Source: Aphrophora alni
Lineage: Eukaryota > Arthropoda > Insecta > Hemiptera > Aphrophoridae
Assembly: GCA_963513935.1 (NCBI GenBank)
Contig: OY740774.1
Span: 82,174,890 to 82,238,889 of the forward strand
DNA: 64,000 nucleotides
Direction of reading: 5' to 3'
Below are positions 1-12,128 of this stretch, piece after piece. A program made the translations under genes and the position numbers. How positions within the stretch are numbered: the stretch's first letter is position 1; each line of letters begins with the position of its first letter. The notes under the pieces were generated by a model. The model saw only the letters and a list, made by a program, of their open reading frames with translations, did not search any database and was not told the DNA's origin.

Positions 1-560
1 CTCAAAAAATGGTGTGTAACTGTTATAGGAAAAAAATACATAATTACGATTTTATCAAAATCTACAAAAAACTACTTTTATTAAGTTTTGTTCAAGTGTA
101 ACTTTTAAGGACCCAAACAAATAGTATTGGTAACTATATTTAAAAAACCCTGGTTCGTTTGTTATTGGTAAAAAAACAAAAATCGGCACTACCGATTTCG
201 TTAAAAGTTTTGTTAAATGAAGTTTAATGACCAAATTCTTGTGCAAAATTGCAATTAAACCAATATTCGAGTTCAGGAATAGTTGAATAGAAAAAAATTA
301 ACCTTGACCGTCCACATTAAAAGCTATATTTTAACAAAATACGATTTAGGCTGAAGACCTGATTTACATCAGAAGCGAAGCATGTTAAGGCCCTCATTTA
401 AATATGTACTAGTTTCAACGTCGATGATTCATTTTCACTTTTTGATTGACAATTACTAAACTGACATTTAAAATGGCTATTAATTTTGGTTAGTTCTTAT
501 TACGATTTGGAGATGGGTGAGTGAGAAACTTTGTGCATCATTTATTCATATTTATATTCA
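1..560 (+). repeat. Dispersed repeat family G, copy 1
   Basis: Diverged copy of a family also seen at 17000-17330, 18270-18740 (+) and 19700-20330, 61495-62710 (-). Shared phrases are an ACGATTTT..CAAAATC block, a GGACCCAAACAAA-like block and a GAGTGAGAAACTTTGTG-like block (here near 510-535). No coding potential is visible. The left edge may run out of the window. Confidence 0.5.
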
Positions 561-1149
561 TTATCATATATCGATAACAACTTATCTCCCTAAGAGATCC
601 ACTGGAAAAAGTCTGTATTAAATAAAAAATACTTTTTTTTTGTTTCACGTATAACTGACTAAATATAACTGGCTAAAGCTACGATAATTGTTTCTTGTTA
701 TTATTTGATTGTTGCTGGGTGTATCAGAAAGTGAATGCGATATTTTTGTTTTGTTTATTTAATTACGCTGTATAGTTTAAATTATTGTTTTAGAGTTTCA
801 TACATTTATTTAAAATAATAAATACAGTTGCCTGTGATTTCCTGTAAAGCAAGATGTAACTTTTAACATATCAACGAATAAGTAATAATAAATAATAAGT
901 AGTCAGATTATTTACGTTTCCAATCATTTTGGGCACCAAACAATAAGAACCAACAGTGGTGAGGTATGATAAGCAATTTAGTTAGGATAACCCGCTGAAC
1001 ATCTGCTTGTACAACCTGTTATGCAACTGAAGAAGCCTAAGTTAGCAGATACATCCTCTCAACCATTTTTAATCATCCCCCAACAGGTCATCCATGCAAG
1101 AGGTCTGCAGAGGAGTGGTAGGGTAAATATGCGTTTTAAGATAAGACTT

Positions 1150-2080
1150 TATGTAGTCTGTTTATGAAGTTCCCTCACCTTAACTTTTATATTTAAAAAA
1201 AAAGAAACAAGCTATTTTCAGATTGTTAACTAAAACACCTAAAATTCTTTCACGATAGTTTGAAATTTTGTTACCCTTAAATGTGGAATTTTGGAGATAC
1301 TCAAAATTTTCAAATGGTAACCCGCATCTTGTGACATGGCTTAAAGGGGATTAAAAGACAAAATTAACGTCGCCCAAGTAGTTTTTTTGTAAGTTCCTAA
1401 CCAAAATAGCTGTTTAAAATGTGTAAAAATTAAAAAAAAAATTTAAATCGTAATTTCCTTTTTAAATAAACTTAAGAAACACAGTCTAAATATAAAATAA
1501 GAAAATTAATCAGTTTTTAAAACATTTGCTATACTAATATGAGAGAAGCATTTGAAGTTGAACTGAATTTTACCTGCCTCCCAAAAGTCTGGTACTTTTG
1601 GGCTCATTCAAAATATTTATAAAGAACCACATCATGTGACATATTAAATTAAAGGGCTTCTAATGTAAAACTAAGACGTCAAAAATGTGCACCAACTTTA
1701 TTTAAAATGTTATTTCAAAATTGTATTGGATTTTTACTGTTAGTAATTTACTGATAGTTACATTTCGTATTCAACTCCAGTTGGAAATTCATCATTATTC
1801 GGAATTAATCATAATGATTTTGTCCAAACGTTTTAAAATAATTTTATATTTTACTTAATTAAAACCTCAAATACATTTTGTGCCGCCATTTTGGTTAGGG
1901 TTATTTTTAACATGTCACAAGATGCTGGTCCCCTTTTGAAAATTTCCAATAATCCCTTAAAATTCTAAATTTGTTTGGAGTTGTGTGAAATTCCAATCTA
2001 TCATAAAAGTAACTTCAGGTGACATAGTTAACAATCCCAAAAGAGTTTGGGGGGAGGGACTTTATTAACACACTGTATTA
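1150..2080. mobile_element. TIR-bearing DNA element (MITE-like)
   Basis: The ends are imperfect inverted repeats of about 25 bp (left near 1155-1180, around GTTTATGAAGTTCCCTCACC; right near 2048-2075, matching in reverse complement). A second internal inverted pair shares CATCTTGTGACATG at 1325-1340 and its complement at 1912-1926, with a third related piece at 1595-1660. No transposase is present. Flanking target duplications were not resolved. Family unknown. Confidence 0.45.
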
Positions 2081-3050
2081 TTCAGATAGGTACAGCCTAA
2101 TATTTACTACCATTCTAATTCCTATGAATGATAAATTACAATGGAAAGAGCAGTTTACCTGTAAACCTTTCAACTTTCATTATTTAGCACTGTATGTGAT
2201 GTTTTATTCAGGTGTACAATAGTTATGGCATTATTTATTGCTATTTCTTGGTTTTTGAATATTATGTAACGATACATGCTAGACACTAGCCATATTGGGT
2301 TTAAAAGAACATTCTATTGAAAATATAAAAACATCCAAGGAGTTTCTTGTTTCCTGAATCACTAGTGTTTTCAGAGAATGTTCAAAACAATGTTTTCCAT
2401 GCGGATATCAGCTGTTTAGCATTGAGCTCTGTCCAAGATCAAATGATTTACATAAACAGCTGTTAAATAGTTTAATACACAAGTTAAATGTTTCCTGCTT
2501 ATTTGTTTTATTTAGTAAAATACACTTTGCATTAATAATGCACTTACTTCTCAGACATCCATCCACAAAACAATAATGAACATTCGTTGGTTTCTCGCCC
2601 TGAATGTCTCACTGTCGTCTATGTTCCAATAGAAGCAAGATCGGTACTTTGCCCTGTTATGGTCAAATCTATATCGGTTTTAATTTTTTTTTTTTTCATA
2701 ACTTAAAATTTGAGAGTTGCTCCTGTAAGACCAAAACTAAAAGTTTCCATTAAGGGGAGTAGAACCGGAATACAAATACTTTTTAACAACTTTTATTCAA
2801 AAATCGCTTGTCTACAACGGTATGTAACACTTAATAATAAAAATGGTCTATACCAAGATTCAAACAGTAAGAATGCAGCCAAAATGTATTAATAACTTGA
2901 AAAACAAACATTTTTATAACCTCTCACTAATGTTTGCTACACTTTTTACAATAATGTTGTATTAAATTAGAAATCCTAATAATAGAAGATTGTTTAAAAA
3001 AGCCACTATTCCTAAGTATACTGGTAGATCAGTGGTAAAGGGTGTTTTTT
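2081..3050. other. AT-rich stretch without a recognised feature
   Basis: Only short reading frames and homopolymer runs (for example a T run near 2685). Nothing supports a gene. Confidence 0.5.
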
Positions 3051-3059
3051 TTCCGTTGG

Positions 3060-3640
3060 AGGAATTAATTCTCTGGAGCTCCAACTGGCCTCATGTGCGT
3101 CAGCTATGAGCTTGCTGTGTTCACCATACGCCGACCCCAGTGACCCTGACGAGGTCTAAGATCTGTTGCACGGTGTCTTTATTGAAAATTCATTCGATTG
3201 CTGGTTGTCATCCTTCTCCGGGACTCCAGAGCCACTCAATCAAAGGGTATGTGTTTTGTGGTTTCAGTTTCAGTTAGACTTTAAGTAGTCCCACCTTATT
3301 CAAATAACTCCCGATATGGCCATATCCGGTGTACATGCCAACGACCTGTAACAGGGATCTCCTGTTAAACTGCACAAACGTCTTGGTCAGTTCATGGTCT
3401 GGTCCCGAGAGAAGGCGTTTACTCAGTCTCTGGTCAGGAAATTATCTCCATCATTTAGATAAAGGGTGTTAGTCTCTGATCAAGAGTGGCACTTGAGATC
3501 GTGCCCAGGACACAAGGTTTATTCTGTGCAGTATGGGTTTTCCAACCTATGGTATGACGAAGGGAGGGCCCATTATAAATAAACGGTGGTTGGCTTGAGG
3601 AGAAGTTGACGGAGTTGGTTAGAATCCAGCTGCACAAACC
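3060..3640 (-). pseudogene. Non-LTR retrotransposon pol, RNase H/C-terminal remnant
   Basis: Higher GC than its surroundings. On the minus strand positions 3435-3277 give 53 uninterrupted codons with SGPDHELTKTF, then NRRSLLQVVGMYTGYGHIG and LNKVGLL. This matches the layout of the segment after RNase H in R1/jockey/CR1-type elements (GPD..LTK, then N+.+LR.V.G..TGHC, then L..+GL). Stops and frameshifts lie on both sides, and the zinc-knuckle-like tail further down (to about 3060) is only faintly readable. A diverged relative of 3460-3650 lies at 27920-28060. Decayed; no start codon or full domain remains. Confidence 0.6.
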
Positions 3641-3677
3641 ACGGCAATATATATAACACAATGTAAGGTTATATATG

Positions 3678-3796
<119 letters not shown>

Positions 3797-3799
3797 TAT

Positions 3800-4060
3800 T
3801 CAGTATTGAATTAGTCGGCGACCTAACAGGACGTAAAGTGTATGTCGTATGCATCTGTAATGTGTTTGTGTATGTATGTGTTCTGTAGTGTTTTTATGTA
3901 AATAATAACTTTGACGAAGCAGCAGTGGATCAGCCCTGAAGATGTTGACATGTTGATGCGGCTAAACCGGTAGGAGAATACAATCAGTGTATGGGATGAC
4001 GCAAGTAGAAATATTTGTAATTATAAATATTACCCATACGATAAATAGTAGCCATGTTAA
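3800..4060 (+). repeat. Dispersed repeat family H, copy 1
   Basis: Shares its whole length with 24797-24960 (-) and its last half with 24985-25115 (+): a CAGGACGTAAAGTGTATG-like block, GACGAAGCAGCAGTGGAT, CCCTGAAGATGTTGAC and AATCAGTGTATGGGATGACG. It contains a degenerate CTGAAGA...(T)AAACC module (3936-3967). Noncoding. Confidence 0.7.
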
Positions 4061-5595
4061 GAAAAAAACCGATATAAATATCACAACATTGAAAAGTTAT
4101 CACTTATCAATGTTGTGATTAAAATAAATTATTGAAATTCATTTATAAATATACTTAAACATTAAAAAATAACAATTTTTTAAACATAACTTCGGGTTGC
4201 TTTTTATACTTTTCCTTGATTTCTTGAAAAACAGTTTTTCCAATTTTCGGTACCTATATCTCTAAATCTCTAAAAGTATCTGAGATATCGAACTTAAATT
4301 TGCACAGCTTGTTTCTATATGTAATATCTACCTTCTGTACTGTAATTATTATATTTTATTACACAATTTAAGAATTTAATTTAAAAATTGTCTGCATATT
4401 ATTTACTTAGATAATTAAATTTAATGTGTCTACTACAGTAACACAGATAAGATATCTGTATGAACAGATAAGGATGTATACACAATATCAAAGTCATATC
4501 TTTAACTATCCTATCTATATTTCATGAGTATAATGTAACTAAATGTTAGTGTTTGAACTTCAATAAATTGCGACTCAATCGATTTTGACAACTTTAATGA
4601 AATGTGATCTCTTAGAGTTGGAAAAAAAATTGTCAAAAATTTGGGAGTTTGACATAATGGAACTGTTATACACAAAGATCTAATTTATCAAACCGGTTCT
4701 TTCAATCAATTCAAATTTTGTTACATGCACATAAAAGAATATAAGTGACCAAACCTCTACTACTAATACATTTTCAAAATATTTATTGGAATATTATTTC
4801 AAAAGTATAATTGGAGAGATGGAATCAATATTATTTTTGATTAATTTTTGGATTTGTTGTTTGGTGTGAGAAAGTTAGTGTAATTTGTTTACACTTTTTT
4901 AATTACGCTTAACAGCTTAAACATAAGCAGCTATTTCAGAATAAAATATAACTGGTAATTTATTTTCATTTAAAAAATTAAATTCGTCAAACAAAATAAA
5001 ACTAGCATCTGTTAAAAATATTACTGCAATTTCTATTATATTTGAAGACGAATGTTCACAATGGGTACAACAAATGTCACATGAAGGGAGAATGTCTCCC
5101 TGAACACACTTTGGCATATCAGTAACGTCGAGTAGAAGCTTAATAAAGAGAAGTAAGATTTTAAAGGAAAACACGCCGTGCAGATTAAATGTAGACATTA
5201 ATTTATTAGTGTTCCCTCCAAGAAAATTCAGTTACTTATATTGAACGAGAATAGAATAGAAAAGTCTTTTTTTCAGGACACCCTATTTCATTTAACGAGC
5301 AAAGCGAGGTTGGAATTAACTCGAACAATTAATTGGTATTTCGTTTATTTATTCGTGTGTTTGTACTCAGTTTCACCCAACCTGTGTACCAGTTATTCTG
5401 AAATAATTGAATAAGGGTCTAGTTAACTACGTACTTACAAATTTTCCATTTTAAAATGGCTCCCATTGGAAAAAAAAACACTACACAATTCTAAGCCATC
5501 CTTAAGGATGCTCCTAATGTAAATATTGTTCCAAAATATCAAATATAATACTGGGAATTTGTACAAGCACTCTGAACTTTCCTTTGTACGGTTGA
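4061..5595. other. AT-rich noncoding stretch
   Basis: Contains degenerate family G-like phrases (near 4250-4310 and a GTGAGAAAGTTAGTGTAATTTG at 4865-4886). A 93-codon minus-strand frame at 4917-5198 has no recognisable motif and AT-driven composition. No gene supported. Confidence 0.45.
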
Positions 5596-5599
5596 TGTA

Positions 5600-5775
5600 T
5601 TTATTAGAGCCCGTTGGTAAAACCAAGAATCCTTATAATTTCACCCTCGTATCTCTCTCTCTCCCTCTGTAAGTCGCAATCAGTCTACACTGACAAGACT
5701 ATAAATCATATGTTTTTCATACTTTGCATTTATATTCTTTGTATTTTCCCACATATAAGGTAACCACAAATTGGC
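5600..5775 (+). repeat. Family J direct repeat, copy 1
   Basis: Aligns with 6110-6262: a GGTA.A.AAAATCAAGGATCCTTATAAT-like block, then a CTGT...CACA segment, then a TCATAT....TTTGT.TTTTC.CATATA block. About 513 bp apart. Part of the first block is echoed in the arms of the palindrome at 57660-57847. Confidence 0.55.
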
Positions 5776-6109
5776 GAGCAACTACTTACGAGTTGAAACA
5801 CTTTTTTTTGAAAAATTTTGTGTGTGTATCAAATAAAACTAGAAGTTATTCTGTCTACAAATATGTATGTTAATCATGTCATATCCTCTCTAACTTGAAA
5901 AAAGCGTGACCAACTAATCCGAAAAAAAATATTTAGACTTTAAATAAAACTTCAGTATGAAATCATCTTTTATAGTTTTGTTTTATGACGAATACAACTT
6001 TATTTACCTACACAGTAAGAAATTAGAAGAGTATAAGTTTTAAAACCGTTTTTGTGAGATAATTAATTCAATAGCCGGTAAAGGATGGACTGCACATTCA
6101 TTGATTTCT

Positions 6110-6262
6110 CTTTATTAGGGTCGGTAGATAAAATCAAGGATCCTTATAATATCAACCACGTTTTTGTCTGTGTGTCTGCACATCACAACCCTTTTACATA
6201 GACAAAACGATAAGTCATATATATTATTTGTGTTTTCTAACATATAGGAAAAATATAGTGGC
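6110..6262 (+). repeat. Family J direct repeat, copy 2
   Basis: Second copy of the repeat at 5600-5775, same orientation, moderately diverged, noncoding. Confidence 0.55.
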
Positions 6263-6479
6263 AACAAAAAAATTACCTTGTGTAGTTAAGGGCCAAAAAC
6301 TATGAATTAACATTTTTTTTTCTTATTTATGTAAAGTTTGTACATAATAACTAACACTTCATTATTTATAGATTATTGAGACACTCTGTATATATACAGA
6401 CTGTGCATCTTCTACAGTATTTGGAAAAGTAGTGGAAAGCAATTTCGAAAATAAACTTTTCTTATAATGGAATTGTTGA

Positions 6480-6640
6480 TTGTTTTTTACCTTTTGTCCT
6501 GACATCACTTCTTAAGTACAATTGATTACCCCTCTTTCAACTCCCCCCGGGGCACTTGAAGAAATGGAAATCTATTACGGCGCACACCGGGGGGCGTTGT
6601 GCTCTTATCGTTTTTCAATGGAATTTTCCAACTGTCAAAC
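6480..6640 (+). repeat. Family K dispersed repeat, copy 1
   Basis: Shares TAAGTACAATTGAT, CTCCCC, then GAAATGGAAA.CTATTAC with 10375-10500. Contains GC-rich inverted segments (CCCCCCGGGG and ACCGGGGGGC) unlike the AT-rich surroundings. Confidence 0.5.
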
Positions 6641-6765
6641 GCCGTCTTGAATCAGGGGACTTATGAAGAAGATAGATTGTTTTTAAATATTCTTCAGTAT
6701 TAAAACAGCATTAATGTTATATATGCTGTCTTACACACAGAAAGAACAGTTAAATGATACCAGAC

Positions 6766-7281
6766 TCAGCAGTATACAGGGTGTTTCACAAGACGTGCTA
6801 ACCACATAAATAATAAAATATAATCTAAATATTTAGTTTTGTAAGGTTGATTTGTTTTTTGATTTAACATAAAATATACATGGTTTTCTAGATTGGAATG
6901 AAAATATATATATTTTTTTAATTCATAAGAATCAATGAAATGGCTATCATGTGAAAGTTTAAAAGTACATGTTGTCAATTTATGGAACATTCTATGTTTT
7001 TGAAACGCAGTTTCTTCACAATCTGTACATGGCGATATCCAATACAAAGTCAAACACCTCTCTATCAGAACTAGAAGTCTAACTTATATTTTCCTTTTAC
7101 TACCAACATAAGCAACATGGATGATGATCGATTCGTTTAAACAACAATGTTTTTCAGTTCATTTTTCGTTTCAGATTTTGTTTCTAGAATATTATTTGGA
7201 CTTTTCTATTCACTCATAGGAAGGATTTTGCTTCTTAATCTATAGCACGTTTCTTTAAAATAAATAAAATTAAAATAAAAA
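6766..7281. other. Noncoding stretch with a TACAGGGTGTTTC terminus
   Basis: TACAGGGTGTTTC at 6775-6787 looks like an insect transposon end; a partner was not placed with certainty (ACACCCTGTATT at 8092-8103 is in suitable orientation). A 95-codon minus-strand frame (6766-7053) has no recognised motif. Confidence 0.3.
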
Positions 7282-7410
7282 AGGCTGGATCAACACTTTT
7301 ATATCTGTAGTTTTGGGTTAGATCCCTCTATTACAACTTTACTATCAGGTCTCTCTTGACCAACTCTTGTTCTTTTCGGACCCGGACGCTATTAATCTAT
7401 AGCACTTTCT
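7282..7410 (+). repeat. Dispersed repeat family D, copy 1
   Basis: Family D consensus in plus orientation: AGCTGGATCTACACC, GAGTTAGATCC, then TCAGGTCTCTCTTGACC, AACTCTTGTTCTTTTC, GACCCTGACGCTATTA, often followed by ATTCGAAGG and a T-rich tail. This copy has the TCTCTCTTGACCAACTC core intact and a 172-bp palindrome follows 10 bp later. Confidence 0.8.
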
Positions 7411-7420
7411 TTATACATGT

Positions 7421-7592
7421 AACAATTGTTGGGTTAATTAAACTGTACACTATATATTCTTTATTTAAAATGAATATTCAAATACATACATACATACATA
7501 TATATATATATGTATTTATGTATGTATGTATTTGAATATTCATTTTAAATAAAGAATATAAAGTGTACAGTTTAATTAACCCAACAATTGTT
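7421..7592. repeat. 172-bp near-perfect palindrome
   Basis: Arms begin AACAATTGTTGGGTTAATTA (7421) and end with the complement (7592). They pair across about 80 nt with one clear mismatch (position about 7451) plus drift in the CATA/TATG microsatellite at the centre (7482-7530). No coding capacity. It could be a foldback MITE or a template-switch product. No clear target duplication. Confidence 0.9.
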
Positions 7593-7888
7593 TTCCATTT
7601 TATAAAATTATTTTACATCAACAAATTGTATTTATTACGTCTTTCAGTTATTACATCGACCTTTATATTATATGTTTCCACCGTTAAAAGTAATCATAAT
7701 AAAGCTAAATGTGGAAATATTAAATGGAAAAGTTGAAAGCTACAAGGAACATCAAAAGAACGAAAGTAATGACTATTGTTTGAAAATTATATTGATATAT
7801 TAATAACATTTTCTTTGTTTGAAAAAAAAATACAGTTTTCGCTCATCCCCGCGTTTAAAAAAAAGTTAGAATAAAAACACTAACCCTT

Positions 7889-8062
7889 AAATATTCTAAT
7901 ATCTTCAGGGTCGGAAGAAAACAAGAGTTGGTCAAGAGAGACCTGAGAGAAAAGATGAAAGAGAGTGATCTAATCTATAACTACAAGAAGAAAGGTTTCA
8001 ATCCACCTAGCTTTTACAGGTTTACCACTCACGTACTATAGTGAGCTTCTGAGGGTTGTTGC
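7889..8062 (-). repeat. Dispersed repeat family D, copy 2
   Basis: Reverse-complement copy: CAGGGTCGGAAG, AACAAGAGTTGGTCAAGAG, AGACCTGAGAGAAAAGATGA, then a degraded GGATCCACCTAGC and GAGCTTCTGAGGGTTGTT. It faces copy 1 with the palindrome between them. Confidence 0.75.
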
Positions 8063-8759
8063 AAATAATTTACATATGAGATTTGGAACACCCTGTATTT
8101 TTTAATTAAATTTCCTAACATTCTACACCTAGTTCAAATACAGAGGTATCTACCGCCTTGGTAAATCTACTTATACGTGAGATAAAATTAATATTTCAGG
8201 TTTTTTTCTCCACCAAAACCCACTGTAAAAAGACTACCCATGTCCTTACTCCCCCCCATAAATACCCTACATTGGCCTTGAACGCTAGATAGTCTTATCG
8301 CCTAAACTTATCTGACATAGGACTTATAAATTGATTTTGTCAGTGCCATATGTTTGCTTGTTATCTAACCGTACATTATTAATCATGTATTTTGTCACCA
8401 CTAGGTATCTATATTTTAACTAAAACAAACACTAGTTGAGCTGTTACAAGTGCACAAACTGTTGATATCACACAAACAACCCGCCATCTCTAGGGGCAAT
8501 TAATACTGCACAAACTTTCTCAATTGTAGAGGAGTATTAGCAGAGATGGATGATATGTTTTCATTTAATTAACAGTTTTCTGATCATCAAATTATTGTTA
8601 TTACACAAGGTAACTTCGATTTTAAATTTGTGATTAATCGAGTGAACATTACGAATCCTTGAGTCGCGAAGTGAATTGAAGACAAACTGATTGGCCGTAG
8701 AGTGTACTATCGATATTAAACAAAACAAAAATTAAATATGTTTGTCTCTGAAATTGTAT

Positions 8760-8950
8760 GCAAAAGCGGGACAAGGAAGTATAAAATAGGCGTCGAGATC
8801 GTTTATGTTAATATTTTGAAGAATACGGGGGGAAATGTCATCAGGACTTTTTGTAGCTTCTAAAATTATATTTAATTTGTTTCTTATCTCGTCAAATCAT
8901 CACGAAAAATAATCGTTGAATTTGCCACGGTGCGTCATTATTTCAACCTC
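8760..8950 (-). pseudogene. Possible non-LTR RT N-terminal remnant
   Basis: The minus strand reads ...EATKSPDDISPRILQNI..., resembling the (K)SPGPDGI.PR.LK segment at the start of jockey-type reverse transcriptase domains. Only about 60 codons can be followed and stops interrupt them. Low confidence; no other RT motif lies next to it. Confidence 0.35.
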
Positions 8951-9213
8951 TTACAAGAATTTTCAAGTTATATATTCGAGATCAAGTCAAAATTTAATGA
9001 TCCTTTGTGAAATCCTCTTCCAATTAGCTTCTGTTATTGTTTGATGTTGTCATACAAATTACATTAAAGGTAATTTATTAAAGTTTGAAGTTTATATACA
9101 ACATATTCATTTTCAAGAAGACATTAAACAACTCCTGTATATTTAGTTGACTTGTGTATACGTTCTCTGTTTAACTTGAAGTTTGTAATTATTTGTACAG
9201 TGCAGTTTCGAGA

Positions 9214-9215
<2 letters not shown>

Positions 9216-9261
<46 letters not shown>

Positions 9262-9274
9262 TCACTCACTCACA
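9216..9274. repeat. (CA)n then (CTCA)n microsatellite
   Basis: About 21 CA units passing into four CTCA units. The Thr-His frame across it is repeat-derived. Confidence 0.95.
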
Positions 9275-9820
9275 ATGTTAAAGAATATAGTTATTATAAT
9301 TTTAAAGTTGTTAAATCTTGATGGCTTTTTCATATTATTTATTTAAATTATTCAGACATTTTTCATCGTAATTTTGACAAAATGAATTAAACACCCTTTG
9401 ATAATATTTCCTATCTTTAAACAAGTTTGATTTTTCTTGTTATTTTCTACAAGTGTTCACATGTTCACACGTTAAACTATTTAGAAATGTTACAGAAATT
9501 TGTTCACTCAATAAAACTATTTGAAAACCACTCCATTGTCAAAATAAATAACCCCTCTTTGTTTATTTCACTGTACGTTCTCACTTCAACTTGGTCTTTG
9601 ATATTCCTTGTGTTGTGCAGTTGTGACTTGTGGTTTTCCCTGATTAGATTTGTATATTATCTTAGTTATTTGACAACTTGCGCAGTTTTAGCTGGGTTTT
9701 ATTCTTAGATTAATAGTAAACAATATGTAATATTGTAATATAATATTCTTTAATATTAGTAAACAATATAGCCCTAAGCCACTACGTTATATATTTCTTT
9801 TTACATATTTCTAATGTTTC
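9275..9820. other. AT-rich noncoding stretch
   Basis: A 93-codon plus frame (9427-9708) is hydrophobic but shows no motif or coding-like composition. A short ATTAGTAAACAATAT direct repeat occurs at about 9713 and 9757. Confidence 0.4.
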
Positions 9821-9824
9821 AGGA

Positions 9825-9895
9825 TTATCACTTGATAATGGAAATTGATTAATACAGTACTTTCGAAACGTCTATTTGTTCTTATATACACAAAT
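9825..9895 (+). repeat. ATTATCACTTGATAA...GAAACG terminus, isolated copy
   Basis: AGGATTATCACTTGATAATG followed 18 bp later by TTTCGAAACGTC. Same terminus as the right ends of the MITEs at 42180-42240 and 45180-45235. The left partner was not identified. Confidence 0.5.
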
Positions 9896-10374
9896 GGGAA
9901 TTATTAAAATAAACTATATTAGTAAAATAGCCTTAAAATCAAGAAACAAAACAGTGAAAAAATACCCCAGATTCAAAAATTTTATCACTGTCATTTTTCG
10001 CGATAAATTGACAAGAATTAATTTGTTTAATTTCGTGTGGGCTTCAAAAGAAGTTCGATGACGTTAAAAAACAATATCGAACAAAAATATTATCTTTTCC
10101 CCTATGCAGAAGTAAACTATTGGGTTTCTTAAATAATACTTTTTTATTAATGGACCTAAATTTTCGTTCTTATCATTTTGAATTTTACATTTTTTTGGAA
10201 ATTTACTAAACTTATTTGCGAGAGAAAAAATTTACATTACAAGGTCTCACCTCTCCCTAAACTAGTAATAAATATAAAATTAGAGTAAATACAAAATGGT
10301 GTATTTTGAAAGTGAAATATATCGTTTTTCAACAGTAAATATCAATTCAAATGTAGGAACTGTTCTAAATTCAC

Positions 10375-10500
10375 CCTTTATCATACTGTCATTGTCTAAG
10401 TACAATTGATAATGCTCCCCAAGAGACATTTGGGGAAATGGAAAACTATTACATGCACGGTTGTTATAGAGGAAGGGTTATAGTTCCCCATATAACTCTC
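10375..10500 (+). repeat. Family K dispersed repeat, copy 2
   Basis: Second copy of 6480-6640 (TAAGTACAATTGATAATGCTC, then GGGGAAATGGAAAACTATTAC). Same strand, 3.9 kb apart. Confidence 0.5.
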
Positions 10501-12023
10501 AACATCTGTGTCTGAAACCACTACTGGTTGCTACTCAAGTGTTTTATTATTTAATTTAATTTATTACATTTTGTTTCAATATTTTATTTTTTAAGTTATT
10601 ATAAATATTTAATTTTGTATAATGACATGAAATTTTACAAATGCAACTTGTATTTAGTAAAATCTAATAAAACTAGGTACCAAAAAAACAACCTTGTTAT
10701 GAGATGCCACCTACAAAATCAAATTCTAATAAGTTTTTATACAAGTGATAATTTTATCTTTGTCACCATTGTTATCCGAAACTTTTGATCTGTTGTTAAA
10801 AAACTTTAAATGTTTAGATGAACCTTCATTACTATTTCATGTTAATTAAAAAACCGTTTTCCAAACTTAAAAAATACCTACATTAACCAATATGGTGGCC
10901 AACAAAATTTTTTTTTTTAATTTCTAGATAAACCCACTTGTTTAGAAGTTATAAGGTGTTTAAAGTTTAGAACAATTTAATTTTTTAGATTTTAGTTTTT
11001 GTACAGATTAATACTTTACGATATACCAATGATGGCAAAGTTTTGTATGCCAATTATCAAAACAACGAAAAGAGACCCGAGATATGGCAAAAATATGCAC
11101 ACATGAAAAGATGTAATTAAATCGGTACCCACATTTGGGCTGTAGAAGACACTCAATAGAGTTTCATACTTTTTTGGACTTAGGGAAAATCAAAAGGGAT
11201 TTCCAAGAAAACCGACATCCCTATTTTTACTCAATACATAAATGTTCGAAAACTCCTCGTATTTGTAAGAAAATTTTAAAAAGAGTCGAATGAAAAAAAT
11301 TAACTTTTACCAACGATTTTGGTGAAATAATGGGGAAATATGTGACTCTTTCTTTTGAAAATATAATCTTATTTGGAATTGTTCTTTGAAATGGCTTGAA
11401 ATGTTATAAATACTTTCGAATGAAACATTTTTGTGGAAATATGAACAGAACCTGCGAAATAATTGATGAAATCTTTATCGAATATTAATTTTTAAGATGT
11501 CTAGTGAGATTCTGAAAGTTCTTTACATAAGCAGCAAATGAACAAGACAAGTCAGTCAGGAAGATGGCATCGAAACAATATTTTTATTCTTAATTATGAT
11601 AACGGTATTAATTATTTTAACTTTGCAGTTCCAGAAAATTAAAACAATAACCTTAACAATAAAAAATCAACTGTTCAAAACATTTTCTCAAACTTTCTCA
11701 CTCATCCAATTGTCACCAATAATGTCAGTATGGTAGTTAATAAAAAACTGGATATAAACTATGGACGCCGTTGAAAAAATTATAGATATTTTATTGCATA
11801 AATAAACTTAAACTCATTGCACAAAATAAACCAATATTGAGCTTGATTTATGAGATGGTATACATGTTAGAAAAACTTTAACTCAAATAATACGTTTATT
11901 TAGGCTATTGAGAATGATGCAAGGCAGTTTTTAACGCCTTACTGCTGTAAAGGTAAGTTTAGGCCACGCCCCTTTAGTTGTGTATAAATACAGAGTGTCA
12001 GGAATATATATATTCGTAAGATG

Positions 12024-12026
<3 letters not shown>
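10501..12026. other. AT-rich noncoding stretch with repeat fragments
   Basis: Degenerate family G phrases occur near 11080-11130 (AAATCGGTACCCACATTTG) and 11690-11770 (ACTTTCTCACTCATCC). No gene, RNA gene or clear transposon ends. Confidence 0.4.

Positions 12027-12064
<38 letters not shown>
12027..12064. repeat. (AT)n microsatellite
   Basis: 38 bp of TA repeats. The flanks both carry ATATATATTCGTAA, so the tract lies within a short direct duplication. Confidence 0.95.
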
Positions 12065-12066
<2 letters not shown>

Positions 12067-12128
12067 GTAAACATAAGAAATTAAGTAAACACAGGACATA
12101 ATAAATCCTATTTAAAGACGTAACAAAC

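Noticed and set aside
6775..8103. One element ending at TACAGGGTGTTTC and ACACCCTGTATT
   Set aside because: The terminal match is short, the word recurs across the window, and a palindrome plus two family D copies lie between; boundaries could not be supported.
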